DNA from: JABMPR01 sp964508765
GTDB taxonomy: Bacteria > Fidelibacterota > UBA8477 > JABMPR01
DNA length: 64,000 bases
Direction of reading: 5' to 3'
Assembly (NCBI GenBank): GCA_964508765.1
Contig: CAZDVD010000001.1
Coordinates: forward strand, 62,001 to 126,000
Positions 41,697-50,950 of this stretch are shown piece after piece. The notes under the pieces are model-generated. The model was given only the letters and a program-made list of their open reading frames with translations, did no database searches and was not told the origin of the DNA. The translations under genes were made by a program, and so were the position numbers. The stretch's first letter is position 1. Each line of letters opens with the position of its first letter.

Positions 41697-43580
41697 TTGG
41701 ATATGATTCGTATGCACTTACGAATGCACTTACGAAATAAATTTATCATGGCCCCTATTAAGCTGGGCTACAGCAACGGTGATGGTCTGGTCAACTCAAA
41801 ACACCTCCAATTCTATGAAGAGCGCAGCGCGTATATAGGTGCAGTGACCATTGAACCTTTTTACCTGGATAAAGGTTTGAGAGAAATCCCAAGCCAGCTG
41901 GGAATCGATGCAGATGATAAACTAGACGGTCTCAACCAACTCGTGCAACAGATACATCAAAATGGAGCTCAGGTTATTGCTCATTTAAATCATCCTGGAA
42001 GGATGGCAAATCCAAATATACCTGGTAATTATTTCGTCTCTGCAACAGACCAAGCCTGTGCGAATGGGGGCGCCCAACCTATTCTCATGGATCTTGATCA
42101 AATACAATTTGTTATTAACCTTTATGTTGATTCGGCTCTACGGGCAGAAAAGTCGGGATTTGATATCATTGAACTCCAGATGGGTCATGGTTATCTGCTG
42201 TCCCAGTATTTATCCCCAGAAGTAAACGTGCGTAGCGATGTATTTGGCGGTTCTTTGGAAAATCGAATTCGTTTCCCTCTGCAGGTCTTACAAGCTGTCC
42301 AAGCGGCTGTAAAGCTCCCCATCATTGTCCGGGTAAGTGCTGAGGAGATGACACCTGGTGGAATTCAAATTGGAGAGACCCTCACTTTATGCCAAAAACT
42401 TGAAGCAGAAGGGGTCGCCGCCATCCACGTTTCGGCCGGATCAGTGTGTACCACCCCAGCCTGGTTTTTCCAACATATGTTTATACCAAAGGGCAAAACC
42501 TGGCAGTTGGCTACCGTTGTTCAATCTAAAATAAAAATTCCGGTGATATTTGTGGGGCAGATCAATGCTCCTCAGGATGTAGACCATCTAGAACAGATAC
42601 TTGGAGCCCAATACATAGCGGTTGGCCGTTCTCTGATTGCAGACCCTCAATTTGTTGCTAAGATAACAGGTGAGCAAGCGGGTAATATCAGACCCTGTCT
42701 CGCCTGCTCGGAAGGTTGCCTGGGCGGAGTAAAATCTGGACAGGGGCTTCAGTGTGTAGTAAATCCAACCGTCGGGAAGCCACCCATTCAGTCAAAACCA
42801 GTCAATAAGCCAAAACATTTTGCCATCATCGGGGGTGGTTTGGCTGGCATGGAAGCAGCCATAAATTTATACGATCGTGGGTTTACCGCTGATATATATG
42901 AGAGAAATCGCCTGGGCGGCCAATTTAATCTGGCAAGCTTACCACCAGGGAAATCATCTTTAGCCAGAATCGTAGAGTATTACCAACAAAAAATTTCCCG
43001 ACGAGACATTAAGATATATCATATGGAAGCCACTGCTGAGCATATGCTCACTCAAAATTACGATGAGATTCTGATTGCAACAGGCTCACAACCAATGATC
43101 CCACCCATTAATGGATTAACTGAATATTATTGGACCGAATTTCTTAATGATGATCAGTTGCCGAAACAAGAAACCATATTGATTATTGGGGGTGGCCTGA
43201 TTGGTCTCGAAGTCGCCAGTAAATTGGTTGATAAACACAATAAGGTAATCGTCGTCGACCTACTACCCGAACTTGCTAAAGATATGGAAATGATTGAGCG
43301 TGCTTTAACATTCAAAAAGCTCAATCAACACGAGGTGCAATTCTTCCTGGAAACTCGCGTGGAAAAAATTGACGCTGATCGCGTATATTTATCGGGGAAA
43401 CACACGGAAATACTCAGCGGCATTAACAAAGTTGTTATAGCTACAGGCATGAAAAGTGAAACTCGTCTTTACGAGGAGCTCAAAGACAAAATCCCTTGTT
43501 CTTTAATCGGAGATGCCAAGAGGGTTGGTAAGGCTCAAGATGCCATTCGAAATGCTTATGAGTTCGCACAATCAATATGA
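41697..43580 (+). CDS. Old Yellow Enzyme-type NADH:flavin oxidoreductase (dienoyl-CoA reductase family)
   Basis: A 627-residue FMN/FAD/4Fe-4S reductase. The N-terminal TIM barrel (about 1-330) shows AHLNHPGRMANP and FGGSLENRIRFPLQ. A 4Fe-4S binding region follows with CLACSEGCLGG and a later C in QCVVNP. The C-terminal half has an FAD site IIGGGLAGMEAA and an NAD(P)H site IIGGGLIGLEVA. The family includes 2,4-dienoyl-CoA reductase, trimethylamine dehydrogenase and enoate reductases; the substrate is unknown. The N-terminus contains an exact 12-bp duplication (MHLRMHLR), so the real start may be an internal Met at 41712 or 41724. Confidence 0.88.
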   Translation: MDMIRMHLRMHLRNKFIMAPIKLGYSNGDGLVNSKHLQFYEERSAYIGAVTIEPFYLDKGLREIPSQLGIDADDKLDGLNQLVQQIHQNGAQVIAHLNHPGRMANPNIPGNYFVSATDQACANGGAQPILMDLDQIQFVINLYVDSALRAEKSGFDIIELQMGHGYLLSQYLSPEVNVRSDVFGGSLENRIRFPLQVLQAVQAAVKLPIIVRVSAEEMTPGGIQIGETLTLCQKLEAEGVAAIHVSAGSVCTTPAWFFQHMFIPKGKTWQLATVVQSKIKIPVIFVGQINAPQDVDHLEQILGAQYIAVGRSLIADPQFVAKITGEQAGNIRPCLACSEGCLGGVKSGQGLQCVVNPTVGKPPIQSKPVNKPKHFAIIGGGLAGMEAAINLYDRGFTADIYERNRLGGQFNLASLPPGKSSLARIVEYYQQKISRRDIKIYHMEATAEHMLTQNYDEILIATGSQPMIPPINGLTEYYWTEFLNDDQLPKQETILIIGGGLIGLEVASKLVDKHNKVIVVDLLPELAKDMEMIERALTFKKLNQHEVQFFLETRVEKIDADRVYLSGKHTEILSGINKVVIATGMKSETRLYEELKDKIPCSLIGDAKRVGKAQDAIRNAYEFAQSI

Positions 43581-43662
43581 GTGTTTGTTTGAAGAAGAAA
43601 CCTAATACTCAAGATATAAATTAATTAAAAGTTCATACACTCTTTGCAGGTGTGTTGAGTCC

Positions 43663-44634
43663 CTACTGGGGATCTTTTATTTGCAAGCTCAAGTTTCGTA
43701 GATAATATCTATTCCCATTGTATTCTGTAATAATGAGGCGTTTTTCTTTTACCAATTGATTTATTTTTTCAAAATTACCATCAGCCTTTTTTACAAATTC
43801 TTTTACCGCATCCGCTCTCATTGGATGAACAGATGTGATACTTAAAATATCCTTTTCCACATTCCCTGTAAAAGCAAATTGATTCCCCTCATAACCAATG
43901 AGATATTCCACCTGTGGCAGATATTTACTAAATATTTGAAAAGCCCTGTTTATTTCAGGAAGATCAGGTGGAAGGACCCATTTTTCCGCAGGTGGTCGGG
44001 TTGGAATGCCGATGTATGAAACATCAGCATTGATTTTTTGAATAAATTGAGCTACCTCTGCAATGTTTTCCACGCTATCATTTATATCTTGTACTAACAT
44101 TGTTTCTGTAACCAGCTTACCCTGGAAATTTTTTGAGAAGGAAACAATACCATTCAAAATTGCATTTAAATTCAGTTGTTTATGAGGTCGATCAATTTTT
44201 CGCCAAATGTCTTCATTTATTGCATCTATTTTTACTGAAACCCAATTGGCTTTGGAAAGATTTTCCTGAACCTCAGGTAAGTGGATGAGCGACGAATTAG
44301 TAATAACTGCTGTTTTAATCTTTAAAATTGCCAAACGATCTAACAGTATGCCCAGGTTAATATCGAGAGTAGGTTCACCATCTGGAACGATAGTCAAATA
44401 ATCAATAGTTTCACCGGCCAATAAAGCGTTTTTGATTTTTTGCTTAACTTCAACAATTATCTCATCTGGATCATAAAACTTCTGCCTGTTAGTAGTCATT
44501 TTTAGCGTACGGCCAATCTGGCAATAAACACATGAATAAGTACAAATCTTGGGCGGAATATTATTAATCCCAATACTTCTACCTAAGCGTCTTGAGGGGA
44601 CGGGTCCGAAGGCTATCATAGTTTTTTTAGTCAT
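43663..44634 (-). CDS. Radical SAM protein (COG0731-like)
   Basis: A 323-residue radical SAM enzyme with the cluster motif CTYSCVYCQ (about residues 32-40), preceded by SRRLGRSIGINN, and followed by the SAM-binding GEPTLDINLG segment. The C-terminal part contains a winged-helix-like region (HPMRADAVKEFVKKADGNFE). The group is annotated as Fe-S oxidoreductase related to TYW1; its substrate is unknown. The start overlaps the preceding CGGC gene by 8 bp, so both are co-translated. Cytoplasmic. No maturation substrate gene is adjacent. Confidence 0.85.
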   Translation of the reverse strand: MTKKTMIAFGPVPSRRLGRSIGINNIPPKICTYSCVYCQIGRTLKMTTNRQKFYDPDEIIVEVKQKIKNALLAGETIDYLTIVPDGEPTLDINLGILLDRLAILKIKTAVITNSSLIHLPEVQENLSKANWVSVKIDAINEDIWRKIDRPHKQLNLNAILNGIVSFSKNFQGKLVTETMLVQDINDSVENIAEVAQFIQKINADVSYIGIPTRPPAEKWVLPPDLPEINRAFQIFSKYLPQVEYLIGYEGNQFAFTGNVEKDILSITSVHPMRADAVKEFVKKADGNFEKINQLVKEKRLIITEYNGNRYYLRNLSLQIKDPQ

Positions 44635-45064
44635 ACATTTTTCTAGTTAATTCATTTGCTATTGTTGGTTTTATTTTATCCTGCCAATCCGCAGTATTCC
44701 AGGTTTTTAACGCTTTGTGGGTAATATAATATTTTTGTGGAATTGGATGAGTACCGATTATCACTGGAGTTTTATATTTTAACTCAATAAATTTCTTGAA
44801 ATCTGAGATATAGGGACAGGGGGGATATCCTACCACAAATCCTGTGGCGAAATGGATAGTCTCAGCGCCATTTTTGATCATTTCTTCGGGAGCATATTCA
44901 ATATTTCCACCTGGACACCCTCCACAAGTTGTATATCCAACAACCTCCAGGGGATCGTTTGGGCTGTAGATGTCAAACGCACCTTCTCTATTTTGCATGG
45001 CCCTGAAACATTTTCCTCCAGCACAACTTTTATAGCGCTCGCAAATAATAATACCCACTCTCAT
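44627..45064 (-). CDS. CGGC-domain protein
   Basis: 145 residues. It starts MRVGIIICERYKSCAGGKCF and has the family-defining TTCGGCPGGN block, then PPCPYISDFKKFIE and IIGTHPIPQKYY. The multiple cysteines suggest metal or cluster binding. CGGC proteins are widespread in anaerobes with unknown function, and this one is coupled by an 8-bp overlap to a radical SAM enzyme, hinting at a substrate-enzyme or sulfur/metal partner relation. Cytoplasmic. Confidence 0.85.
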   Translation of the reverse strand: MRVGIIICERYKSCAGGKCFRAMQNREGAFDIYSPNDPLEVVGYTTCGGCPGGNIEYAPEEMIKNGAETIHFATGFVVGYPPCPYISDFKKFIELKYKTPVIIGTHPIPQKYYITHKALKTWNTADWQDKIKPTIANELTRKMYD

Positions 45065-45703
45065 TCTCTTCCCCTTAACTGGTTTATAAAACCATTCAAA
45101 TTATTATTGTTGAAAGTTAGAAAAAATTCTTGGGTATTCAATTTATAATAATGACCACGGTGTAGGCGATTTGTCGCACGGAGTATTTAAGCGTCACTTT
45201 AAATCAATTTAAATAGATTATGTTCTATGGATATTCAAACTGGTGTGCTGTTTTGTGTTCTTCAAATTTTAAGCACATCCCCATGTACTTGATTTTTTAA
45301 AGTATCGTTAAAAGCACAGTTTTATGTATAATGGATTCCCCCAGGCACTTGCCCTTGGCATGTTTCTAAACTCAGGGTCTTCTACGAAGGCGGATAAATA
45401 TGTTTCAGCTGTGCTTTGAATAAAGTACGGACGAGAAGGCACTTCGATAGTAAAGCCCTGCAAACACTTCACGCTAATTATCCGCTGACATTCGTTTCAG
45501 AAATACGACAGGATCAGTTTATTGCTTTCCTCGTCATGCGCTTCTCGGTGATATGTTCCACCTATTAATAGTTATTTTCATAAATAGTTGTTATTGCTAA
45601 TGATAAGTCTGGTCTATGTGACACACATCAATTAATTTACTTTGGCAATTATGTATATTGGAACAATTATCACATTGTGATAAAAAATTAAGGAGGAAAA
45701 ATC
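45065..45703. other. Intergenic region containing a possible gene remnant
   Basis: On the minus strand, 45308-45568 forms a protein-like frame broken by one stop (TGA at 45497-45499). Its second part reads GFTIEVPSRPYFIQSTAETY, then LSAFVEDPEFRNMPRAS and WGNPLYIKLCF. No start codon or known family was seen. The rest is AT-rich, and the promoter for the following secreted-protein genes should lie in 45560-45690, where GGAGG (45691-45695) is their ribosome site. Confidence 0.4.
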
Positions 45704-46075
45704 ATGCAATTACCCAAGACCGTACAAATACTATCAGTAATGGTTTTATTGCCTGTTGTGTTGCTGGCAACTTCAATCCGTATTGCTCCAAATGTTCTCA
45801 ACATCGGGAGTAGCGGCACCGTCGTGACTATCCACACAAGCTTGCCATTTTCAAGCGTCGTAGCTACCTCAGTGACTTTGAATGACCTGGAAATCCAATC
45901 ATGGAAAGCTGATGCTCGTGGTAATTTCGTGGCAAAATTCTCCATGTCCTCCGTGAAAGCGCTTGTGACCTCAGGAGCTCTGCGTCTGGGACAGGTAACC
46001 CTTACTCTTGAAGGGATGACTCAGGGAGGTGATGATTTTTCAGCCTCATCAACTATCATGGTGGTCAGCCGCTAG
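45704..46075 (+). CDS. Secreted hypothetical protein
   Basis: 123 residues with a strong ribosome site (AAGGAGG) and a signal peptide of about 23 residues (VQILSVMVLLPVVLLATS). The mature part is a single small beta-rich domain (VLNIGSSGTVVTIHTSLPFS, VTLNDLEIQSWKADARGNFV, VTLTLEGMTQGGDDFSASST), resembling an immunoglobulin-like fold with an exposed surface. No family was recognised. It lies 41 nt before the Ig-like T9SS protein gene, so they form a two-gene secreted unit. Confidence 0.7.
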   Translation: MQLPKTVQILSVMVLLPVVLLATSIRIAPNVLNIGSSGTVVTIHTSLPFSSVVATSVTLNDLEIQSWKADARGNFVAKFSMSSVKALVTSGALRLGQVTLTLEGMTQGGDDFSASSTIMVVSR

Positions 46076-46116
46076 AAATAACACTCAAAAGTAATTTTGA
46101 AGTAAGGAGCTTTATT

Positions 46117-47568
46117 ATGCAAAAATGGAAGAAAATTCCTCTCTTATTTACACTCGGTGTGCTTATCCCTTTTGCAGGTTTTTCTCAGGAATCACCCAGA
46201 ATTGAAATCAATCCCGGTGACATCAACATTTTGTTGACTGATTCAATACAGTTTTCTGTGAGTTACTATGATACAAATGGTGTCGAATTCGATACTACTG
46301 CAAACTGGACACTTCATCCCCAGAACAAAGGTATCCTTGATGAGTCAGGTTGGTTTTACCCCTCTTCTCCCGGGGAGTGTCTGTTGACTGCTGAGTTGGA
46401 TACCCTTTCAGATCAGATCATGATTACCATCCTTTCACCAGGAGAAGATCCTCCGGATGATGGGAATGAGTACCTCTTCGTTTCGCCAGTGGATACACTT
46501 CTAGCAGTAGGTGATCAGATTCAATTCGAAGCCTTTTATGGAGATACACTTGTTCCCGAGGATAGTGTCATTACCTGGACCCTATTGGGAATGCCACTTG
46601 GGTCATTGTCAGTTGATGGGCTTCTACAGGTTGAATCACCTGGCTTTGCCCTCATTGAGGCACTCTATGGGGATCGCAGTGGAGCGAGTTTTGTTATTGC
46701 CGCTGACAGCAGCCTGGATACCACAGGGATCAATCACATTCAAATCACCAGAGATTCACCCAACCCCAACGGGTATACAGTGATGCGAGAGCTGGAAGAG
46801 GGAGAGTACTGGGTAATCAGTGGTCTTCCCCACCCCATGAATATCCTGAATGGTAGCAGTGTTTATTTTCCTGTGGGATGTTTGTCTGAAGATATCCGCA
46901 TTCATGTTGCCTTACCTGGCTTTTTTCAGGTTGGCGCCGATACGGTAGAATATAGCCATAACCATGTAGTGGCCGGTGTACAGTTCAAGGTGATGACAGA
47001 TGACACGACGGTAGTGGAGCCCTACTACTTCAATACTCCACTCATCGCCGGAATGATCTATAAGCGCGGATTATTGGATCATCTTGGTCTGATTCCTGAA
47101 GATCTGGGTCTCTATTTTGGTGTAACCGAGGGTGATTCTCTCACCTTTGATGCCACAGGCATAACTCACACGATTGTGGATGAATACAATAACAGAATAT
47201 ATTCTGCCGTTGCTCATTTTAGTCAGCTAGTTGTAGCTGGAAATGTGACCACAACACTTGCTGTAGATGAGGAAAGTGTAGCTGGTCCTGAAACATTTAC
47301 CCTGTACCAGAACTATCCAAACCCCTTTAATCCAAGTACCAGCATCAATTATAGTCTGATTAAAGCATCTAACGTAAATCTAACTATTTTTGATATCGCA
47401 GGTAGAGAGCTTGCTACATTCAGCCAGGGTTATCAGGCTGCTGGACAATATCAAATTGTCTGGAATGGGAAAAATAGTCAGGGAAATCTGGTTAGCACAG
47501 GTGTGTATTTCTGTCGCCTGAAGACTCCAACACAAACTCAAACGGTGAAGATGGTTCTTCTGCGTTAA
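46117..47568 (+). CDS. Secreted protein with Ig-like domains and type IX sorting domain
   Basis: 483 residues with a signal peptide to about FSQES. Two N-terminal bacterial Ig-like (Big_2-type) domains of about 85 residues each show PGDINILLTDSIQFSVSYYD and SPVDTLLAVGDQIQFEAFYG as parallel starts. A middle domain (about 205-395) is unassigned. The C-terminal sorting domain, about 80 residues, contains NYPNPFNPSTSINYS and ends TQTVKMVLLR. It is therefore exported and probably cell-surface-linked. It follows the secreted small protein by 41 nt and is closed by a stem-loop at 47595-47640. Function unknown; no catalytic residues were noticed. Confidence 0.8.
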   Translation: MQKWKKIPLLFTLGVLIPFAGFSQESPRIEINPGDINILLTDSIQFSVSYYDTNGVEFDTTANWTLHPQNKGILDESGWFYPSSPGECLLTAELDTLSDQIMITILSPGEDPPDDGNEYLFVSPVDTLLAVGDQIQFEAFYGDTLVPEDSVITWTLLGMPLGSLSVDGLLQVESPGFALIEALYGDRSGASFVIAADSSLDTTGINHIQITRDSPNPNGYTVMRELEEGEYWVISGLPHPMNILNGSSVYFPVGCLSEDIRIHVALPGFFQVGADTVEYSHNHVVAGVQFKVMTDDTTVVEPYYFNTPLIAGMIYKRGLLDHLGLIPEDLGLYFGVTEGDSLTFDATGITHTIVDEYNNRIYSAVAHFSQLVVAGNVTTTLAVDEESVAGPETFTLYQNYPNPFNPSTSINYSLIKASNVNLTIFDIAGRELATFSQGYQAAGQYQIVWNGKNSQGNLVSTGVYFCRLKTPTQTQTVKMVLLR

Positions 47569-47594
47569 GCAATCTTCACATCACTTATCATCAG

Positions 47595-47643
47595 AGCCCC
47601 GTTCAATTTCTCCGGCCACATGGAGACGGTGATCGGGGCTTTG
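47595..47643 (+). terminator. Terminator after the Ig-like sorted protein gene
   Basis: AGCCCCG (47595-47601) pairs with CGGGGCT (47634-47640) around an inner stem TCTCC/GGAGA, followed by TTG. The tail is short, but the double stem at this position, 27 nt after the stop, supports a terminator. Confidence 0.55.
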
Positions 47644-47755
47644 AATTTAATTAGCCCTGAGCTAGGCAAATGATCATGGGCCCACTCCACTTATTTCTTC
47701 TGTAAAAGATTACTGATTTCCAACTATCTTCATCCATGCCTGAGAAACAAACCCT

Positions 47756-48130
47756 ATGATGAGAGACTATGTTGTCCCTTTTAATGTTTTAGCCAAGCCT
47801 TCTGGACCAGCCTGTAATTTGGACTGTGATTACTGCTTCTATCTGGAGAAAGAGTCTCTATTTCCTAAAGCATCTACCTTCAAAATGGTGCCTGATGTTC
47901 TGAAATCATTTATTAAGCAATATATTGAATCCCAGCCCACCAACTCTGTGCATTTCACTTGGCAGGGAGGCGAGCCAACCTTGCTTGGTGTCCCCTATTT
48001 TGAAGAGATTATCCGCTTGCAGGAAAAACTTGCAGGAGATAAACAGATCACCAATGCCATTCAGACCAATGGAGTCCTACTGGACGAAAAATGGGGTCAA
48101 TTCTTACGTAAAAACAGTTTCCTTGACTGA
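47756..48130 (+). pseudogene. Truncated anaerobic sulfatase-maturase-type radical SAM protein
   Basis: The first 124 residues of an anSME-type enzyme: FNVLAKPSGPACNLDCDYCF with the radical SAM motif CNLDCDYC, then VHFTWQGGEPTLLGVPYFEE (a GGEP SAM site) and TNAIQTNGVLLDE. The frame stops after FLRKNSFLD, where family members continue for about 270 more residues with additional cysteine clusters. No continuation was found downstream in any frame. It is a 3'-truncated remnant, probably left by a deletion. Intact enzymes make formylglycine in sulfatases, so sulfated-glycan use may once have been encoded here. Confidence 0.75.
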
Positions 48131-48457
48131 TAGTTCATTTCACTAGAAGTGATTATCCTTCAAATAATAAGCTCTAACGGAAGGGAAATTTTACGCATCA
48201 ATATTAATTTGATAATATCTAGTTGCTATTTTCTTATACTTTTAATAGGATTGGGAGTCCTTCGCTCGCCTAACTCAATTTGTCAGATCAACTATAGATG
48301 TTTATGACAAAGACTTTGGAAGCATAGCCTTCTCCATTATCACCGATAAATCTCTACTGGCGTATAATTTGCCCCCTTGTGTCTAGATATTTCCCAAAGA
48401 TGGGAGTTCATAGAAAACAATATACCAAATTACTCGAATGATATTAGGGGACTCAAA

Positions 48458-50932
48458 ATGAAAAATTTATTGACTTCGGCGCTCATCCTTCTGGTCAGTT
48501 TTAACCTTCTTATAGCAAGTGGACTTGATCCCGAGACCGAAAAAAGAATTGATGAAATTATTTCCCAGATGACCCTGGCAGAGAAAGCCAATATGTTGGG
48601 TGGCGATACGACAGACTTTGACAGCAAACCCCTCCCCCGTCTTGGTATTCCAGCTCTGCGCATGACCGATGGTCCCAATGGTGTTCGCTGGGGTGAGTCC
48701 ACCGCCTTCCCTGTTGGGGTATGCATGGCCGCCACGTGGGATACTTCACTTATTTACGAGCTGGGTGTCGCTCTGGCGAAAGAAACCAAAGCCCAGGGCA
48801 GAAATGTACTCCTAGGCCCGTGTGTGAATATCCATCGGGATGCCCATGCTGGTCGCAACTTCGAAAGTTATGGTGAAGACCCCTACCTCGCAGCCAGGAT
48901 TGCTGTCAACTGGGTCAAGGGCTTACAGAGCGAACAAGTGATCGCCACGACCAAACATTTTGCAGTAAACAATCAGGAATTTGAACGCAACAGTATGGAT
49001 TCAAGAGTGGATGAACGGGTCTTGCGTGAAATCTATTTTCCTGCCTTCAAGGCTGCTGTGCGAGAAGGTAACACAATGGCCATCATGTCTTCATATAACA
49101 GGGTGAATGGACAATACGCCAGTTCAAATACCTGGTTGTTGAACGATGTCCTTAAAGATGAATGGGGGTTTCAGGGCTTTGTCATGTCTGATTGGGGGGC
49201 TGTCCACAGTGTGGTACCTACCATGTATGCCGGTCTGGATATTGAAATGCCAAATGGAAAATACTTGAACGAGGAAAATGTGGTGGAAGCTATCCGCGAA
49301 GGTCGCATGAAGGAATCCAAGGTGGATGAAAAAGTCCGCCGGATACTCCGCACCATGTTTGCCATGAATCTTTTCGAAAGTGAGATTCCTCCTGGAACTG
49401 CAGTGCATACTCCGGAACATCTTGATCTGGCTCGCAGAGTTGCCGAAGCAGGCATTGTCCTCCTGAAAAATGAAAATCAAATCCTGCCGCTGAAAGACGA
49501 CATCAAAAGTCTGGCTGTTATAGGTCCCAATGCTGGCGTTCTCAGAACCGGTGGTGGTGGCAGTTCCAAGGTAGATGCCCCTGATGCAACAAGTCCATTT
49601 GAGGCAATCAAGACCTTGATGGTTGATACAGATGTGACCTATTCTCCCGGCATGTTTGTCGCCGGAGATCTCGATGTAATCACTGTAGAATATCTGACCC
49701 ATGGAAACGGCAAACCAGGACTGGAGGCTGAATATTTCAGCAATGCTGATTTCAAAGGGAAGCCATTCAAAAAACAAATCGATGCTCAGGTAGATTTCAA
49801 CTGGGGCGGGGGTGGCCCCGAGGGTATGGGCAATGATAATTTCTCTGTCATCTGGAAGGGAAAACTAACCGCTCTAGAAACAGGCATTTATTATCTGGGA
49901 ACCCATAGCGATGATGGCTCAAGGATTTACATCAATGATGAACTTATTGTAGATAACTGGGGAGACCATGCACCCACAACACAGGTGGGCCTGCTGGAAT
50001 TAACCGCTGGGACACCTGTTGACATTAAAGTCCAGGTCTATGAACATGGTGGTGGCGCCAGCATGAGACTGCTTTGGCAACACGCCAAGGGTTCACCGCA
50101 GGAAACTGCTCTCGTACTGGCCAAAGCAGCAGATGCTGCGGTTCTATTTATGGGCTTTTCAGACCGCTTTGAAACTGAGGGAAGTGATAGAAGATCAAAT
50201 GTCCTCCCCAAAGAGCAAATTGAGCTCATCAACAAGGTTAGTGCTGTCAATGATCAAGTGATCGTGGTGTTTAATAGCGGCGCAGGTATTCTCATGAATG
50301 GCTGGGAACCAAAGGTGGATGCCATCATTGAGTCCTGGTATCCTGGCGAGCAGGGCGGAATAGCCATTGCCAACATCCTCCTGGGCAATGTGAATCCCTC
50401 TGGGAAACTCATCACCAGCTTTTTTAAAAAAGATACGGATACGCCAACCTATAATAACTATCCCGGTGAAGACGATGAGTTGAATTATGAAGAAGGTCTG
50501 TTCGTAGGATATCGTCACTATGATAAATATAATATCGATCCTCTCTATGCCTTTGGTCATGGATTGAGCTATACCAATTTCGAGTATACCGATTTAAAAT
50601 TATCAGCCCGTAGTATCAGGGCAGGTGAACCTATTGAAGCCACTTTGATGGTTACAAACACTGGCTCCAGAGCAGGTGCCGAAGTCGTTCAGCTCTATTT
50701 AAATGATGATAAATCCAGCGTCATCAGGCCAGAAAAGGAACTGAAAGGGTTCTCCAAAGTTTATCTTGAACGAGGTGAAGCAACAGAGGTGACCATGATT
50801 CTCAGACCAGAAGATATGAAGTTCTGGGATAAAGCGACAGAAGATTGGCAGGCTGAAGCTGGAAAATTCAATGTCCAGATAGGCGCTTCATCAAGGGATA
50901 TTCGAATTCAGAAATCTTTTAAATTGAAATAG
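48458..50932 (+). CDS. bglX: Secreted GH3 beta-glucosidase with PA14 insert
   Basis: 824 residues from the ATG at 48458 (GGGG site upstream); a longer upstream frame lacks support. After a signal peptide (about 21 residues) comes the GH3 N-terminal barrel with the substrate loop FAVNNQEFERNS and the nucleophile D245 in GFVMSDWGAV. The second domain carries a PA14-like insert (about 418-541, GLEAEYFSNADFKGK to GGGASMRLLW) and the acid/base E574 in TEGSDRR. A fibronectin-III-like domain ends the protein. It probably removes glucose from beta-glucan ends in the periplasm. It is the first gene of a three-gene beta-glucanase operon. The symbol reflects the family only. Confidence 0.88.
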   Translation: MKNLLTSALILLVSFNLLIASGLDPETEKRIDEIISQMTLAEKANMLGGDTTDFDSKPLPRLGIPALRMTDGPNGVRWGESTAFPVGVCMAATWDTSLIYELGVALAKETKAQGRNVLLGPCVNIHRDAHAGRNFESYGEDPYLAARIAVNWVKGLQSEQVIATTKHFAVNNQEFERNSMDSRVDERVLREIYFPAFKAAVREGNTMAIMSSYNRVNGQYASSNTWLLNDVLKDEWGFQGFVMSDWGAVHSVVPTMYAGLDIEMPNGKYLNEENVVEAIREGRMKESKVDEKVRRILRTMFAMNLFESEIPPGTAVHTPEHLDLARRVAEAGIVLLKNENQILPLKDDIKSLAVIGPNAGVLRTGGGGSSKVDAPDATSPFEAIKTLMVDTDVTYSPGMFVAGDLDVITVEYLTHGNGKPGLEAEYFSNADFKGKPFKKQIDAQVDFNWGGGGPEGMGNDNFSVIWKGKLTALETGIYYLGTHSDDGSRIYINDELIVDNWGDHAPTTQVGLLELTAGTPVDIKVQVYEHGGGASMRLLWQHAKGSPQETALVLAKAADAAVLFMGFSDRFETEGSDRRSNVLPKEQIELINKVSAVNDQVIVVFNSGAGILMNGWEPKVDAIIESWYPGEQGGIAIANILLGNVNPSGKLITSFFKKDTDTPTYNNYPGEDDELNYEEGLFVGYRHYDKYNIDPLYAFGHGLSYTNFEYTDLKLSARSIRAGEPIEATLMVTNTGSRAGAEVVQLYLNDDKSSVIRPEKELKGFSKVYLERGEATEVTMILRPEDMKFWDKATEDWQAEAGKFNVQIGASSRDIRIQKSFKLK

Positions 50933-50950
50933 GTTGTAAGGGAAACTCCT

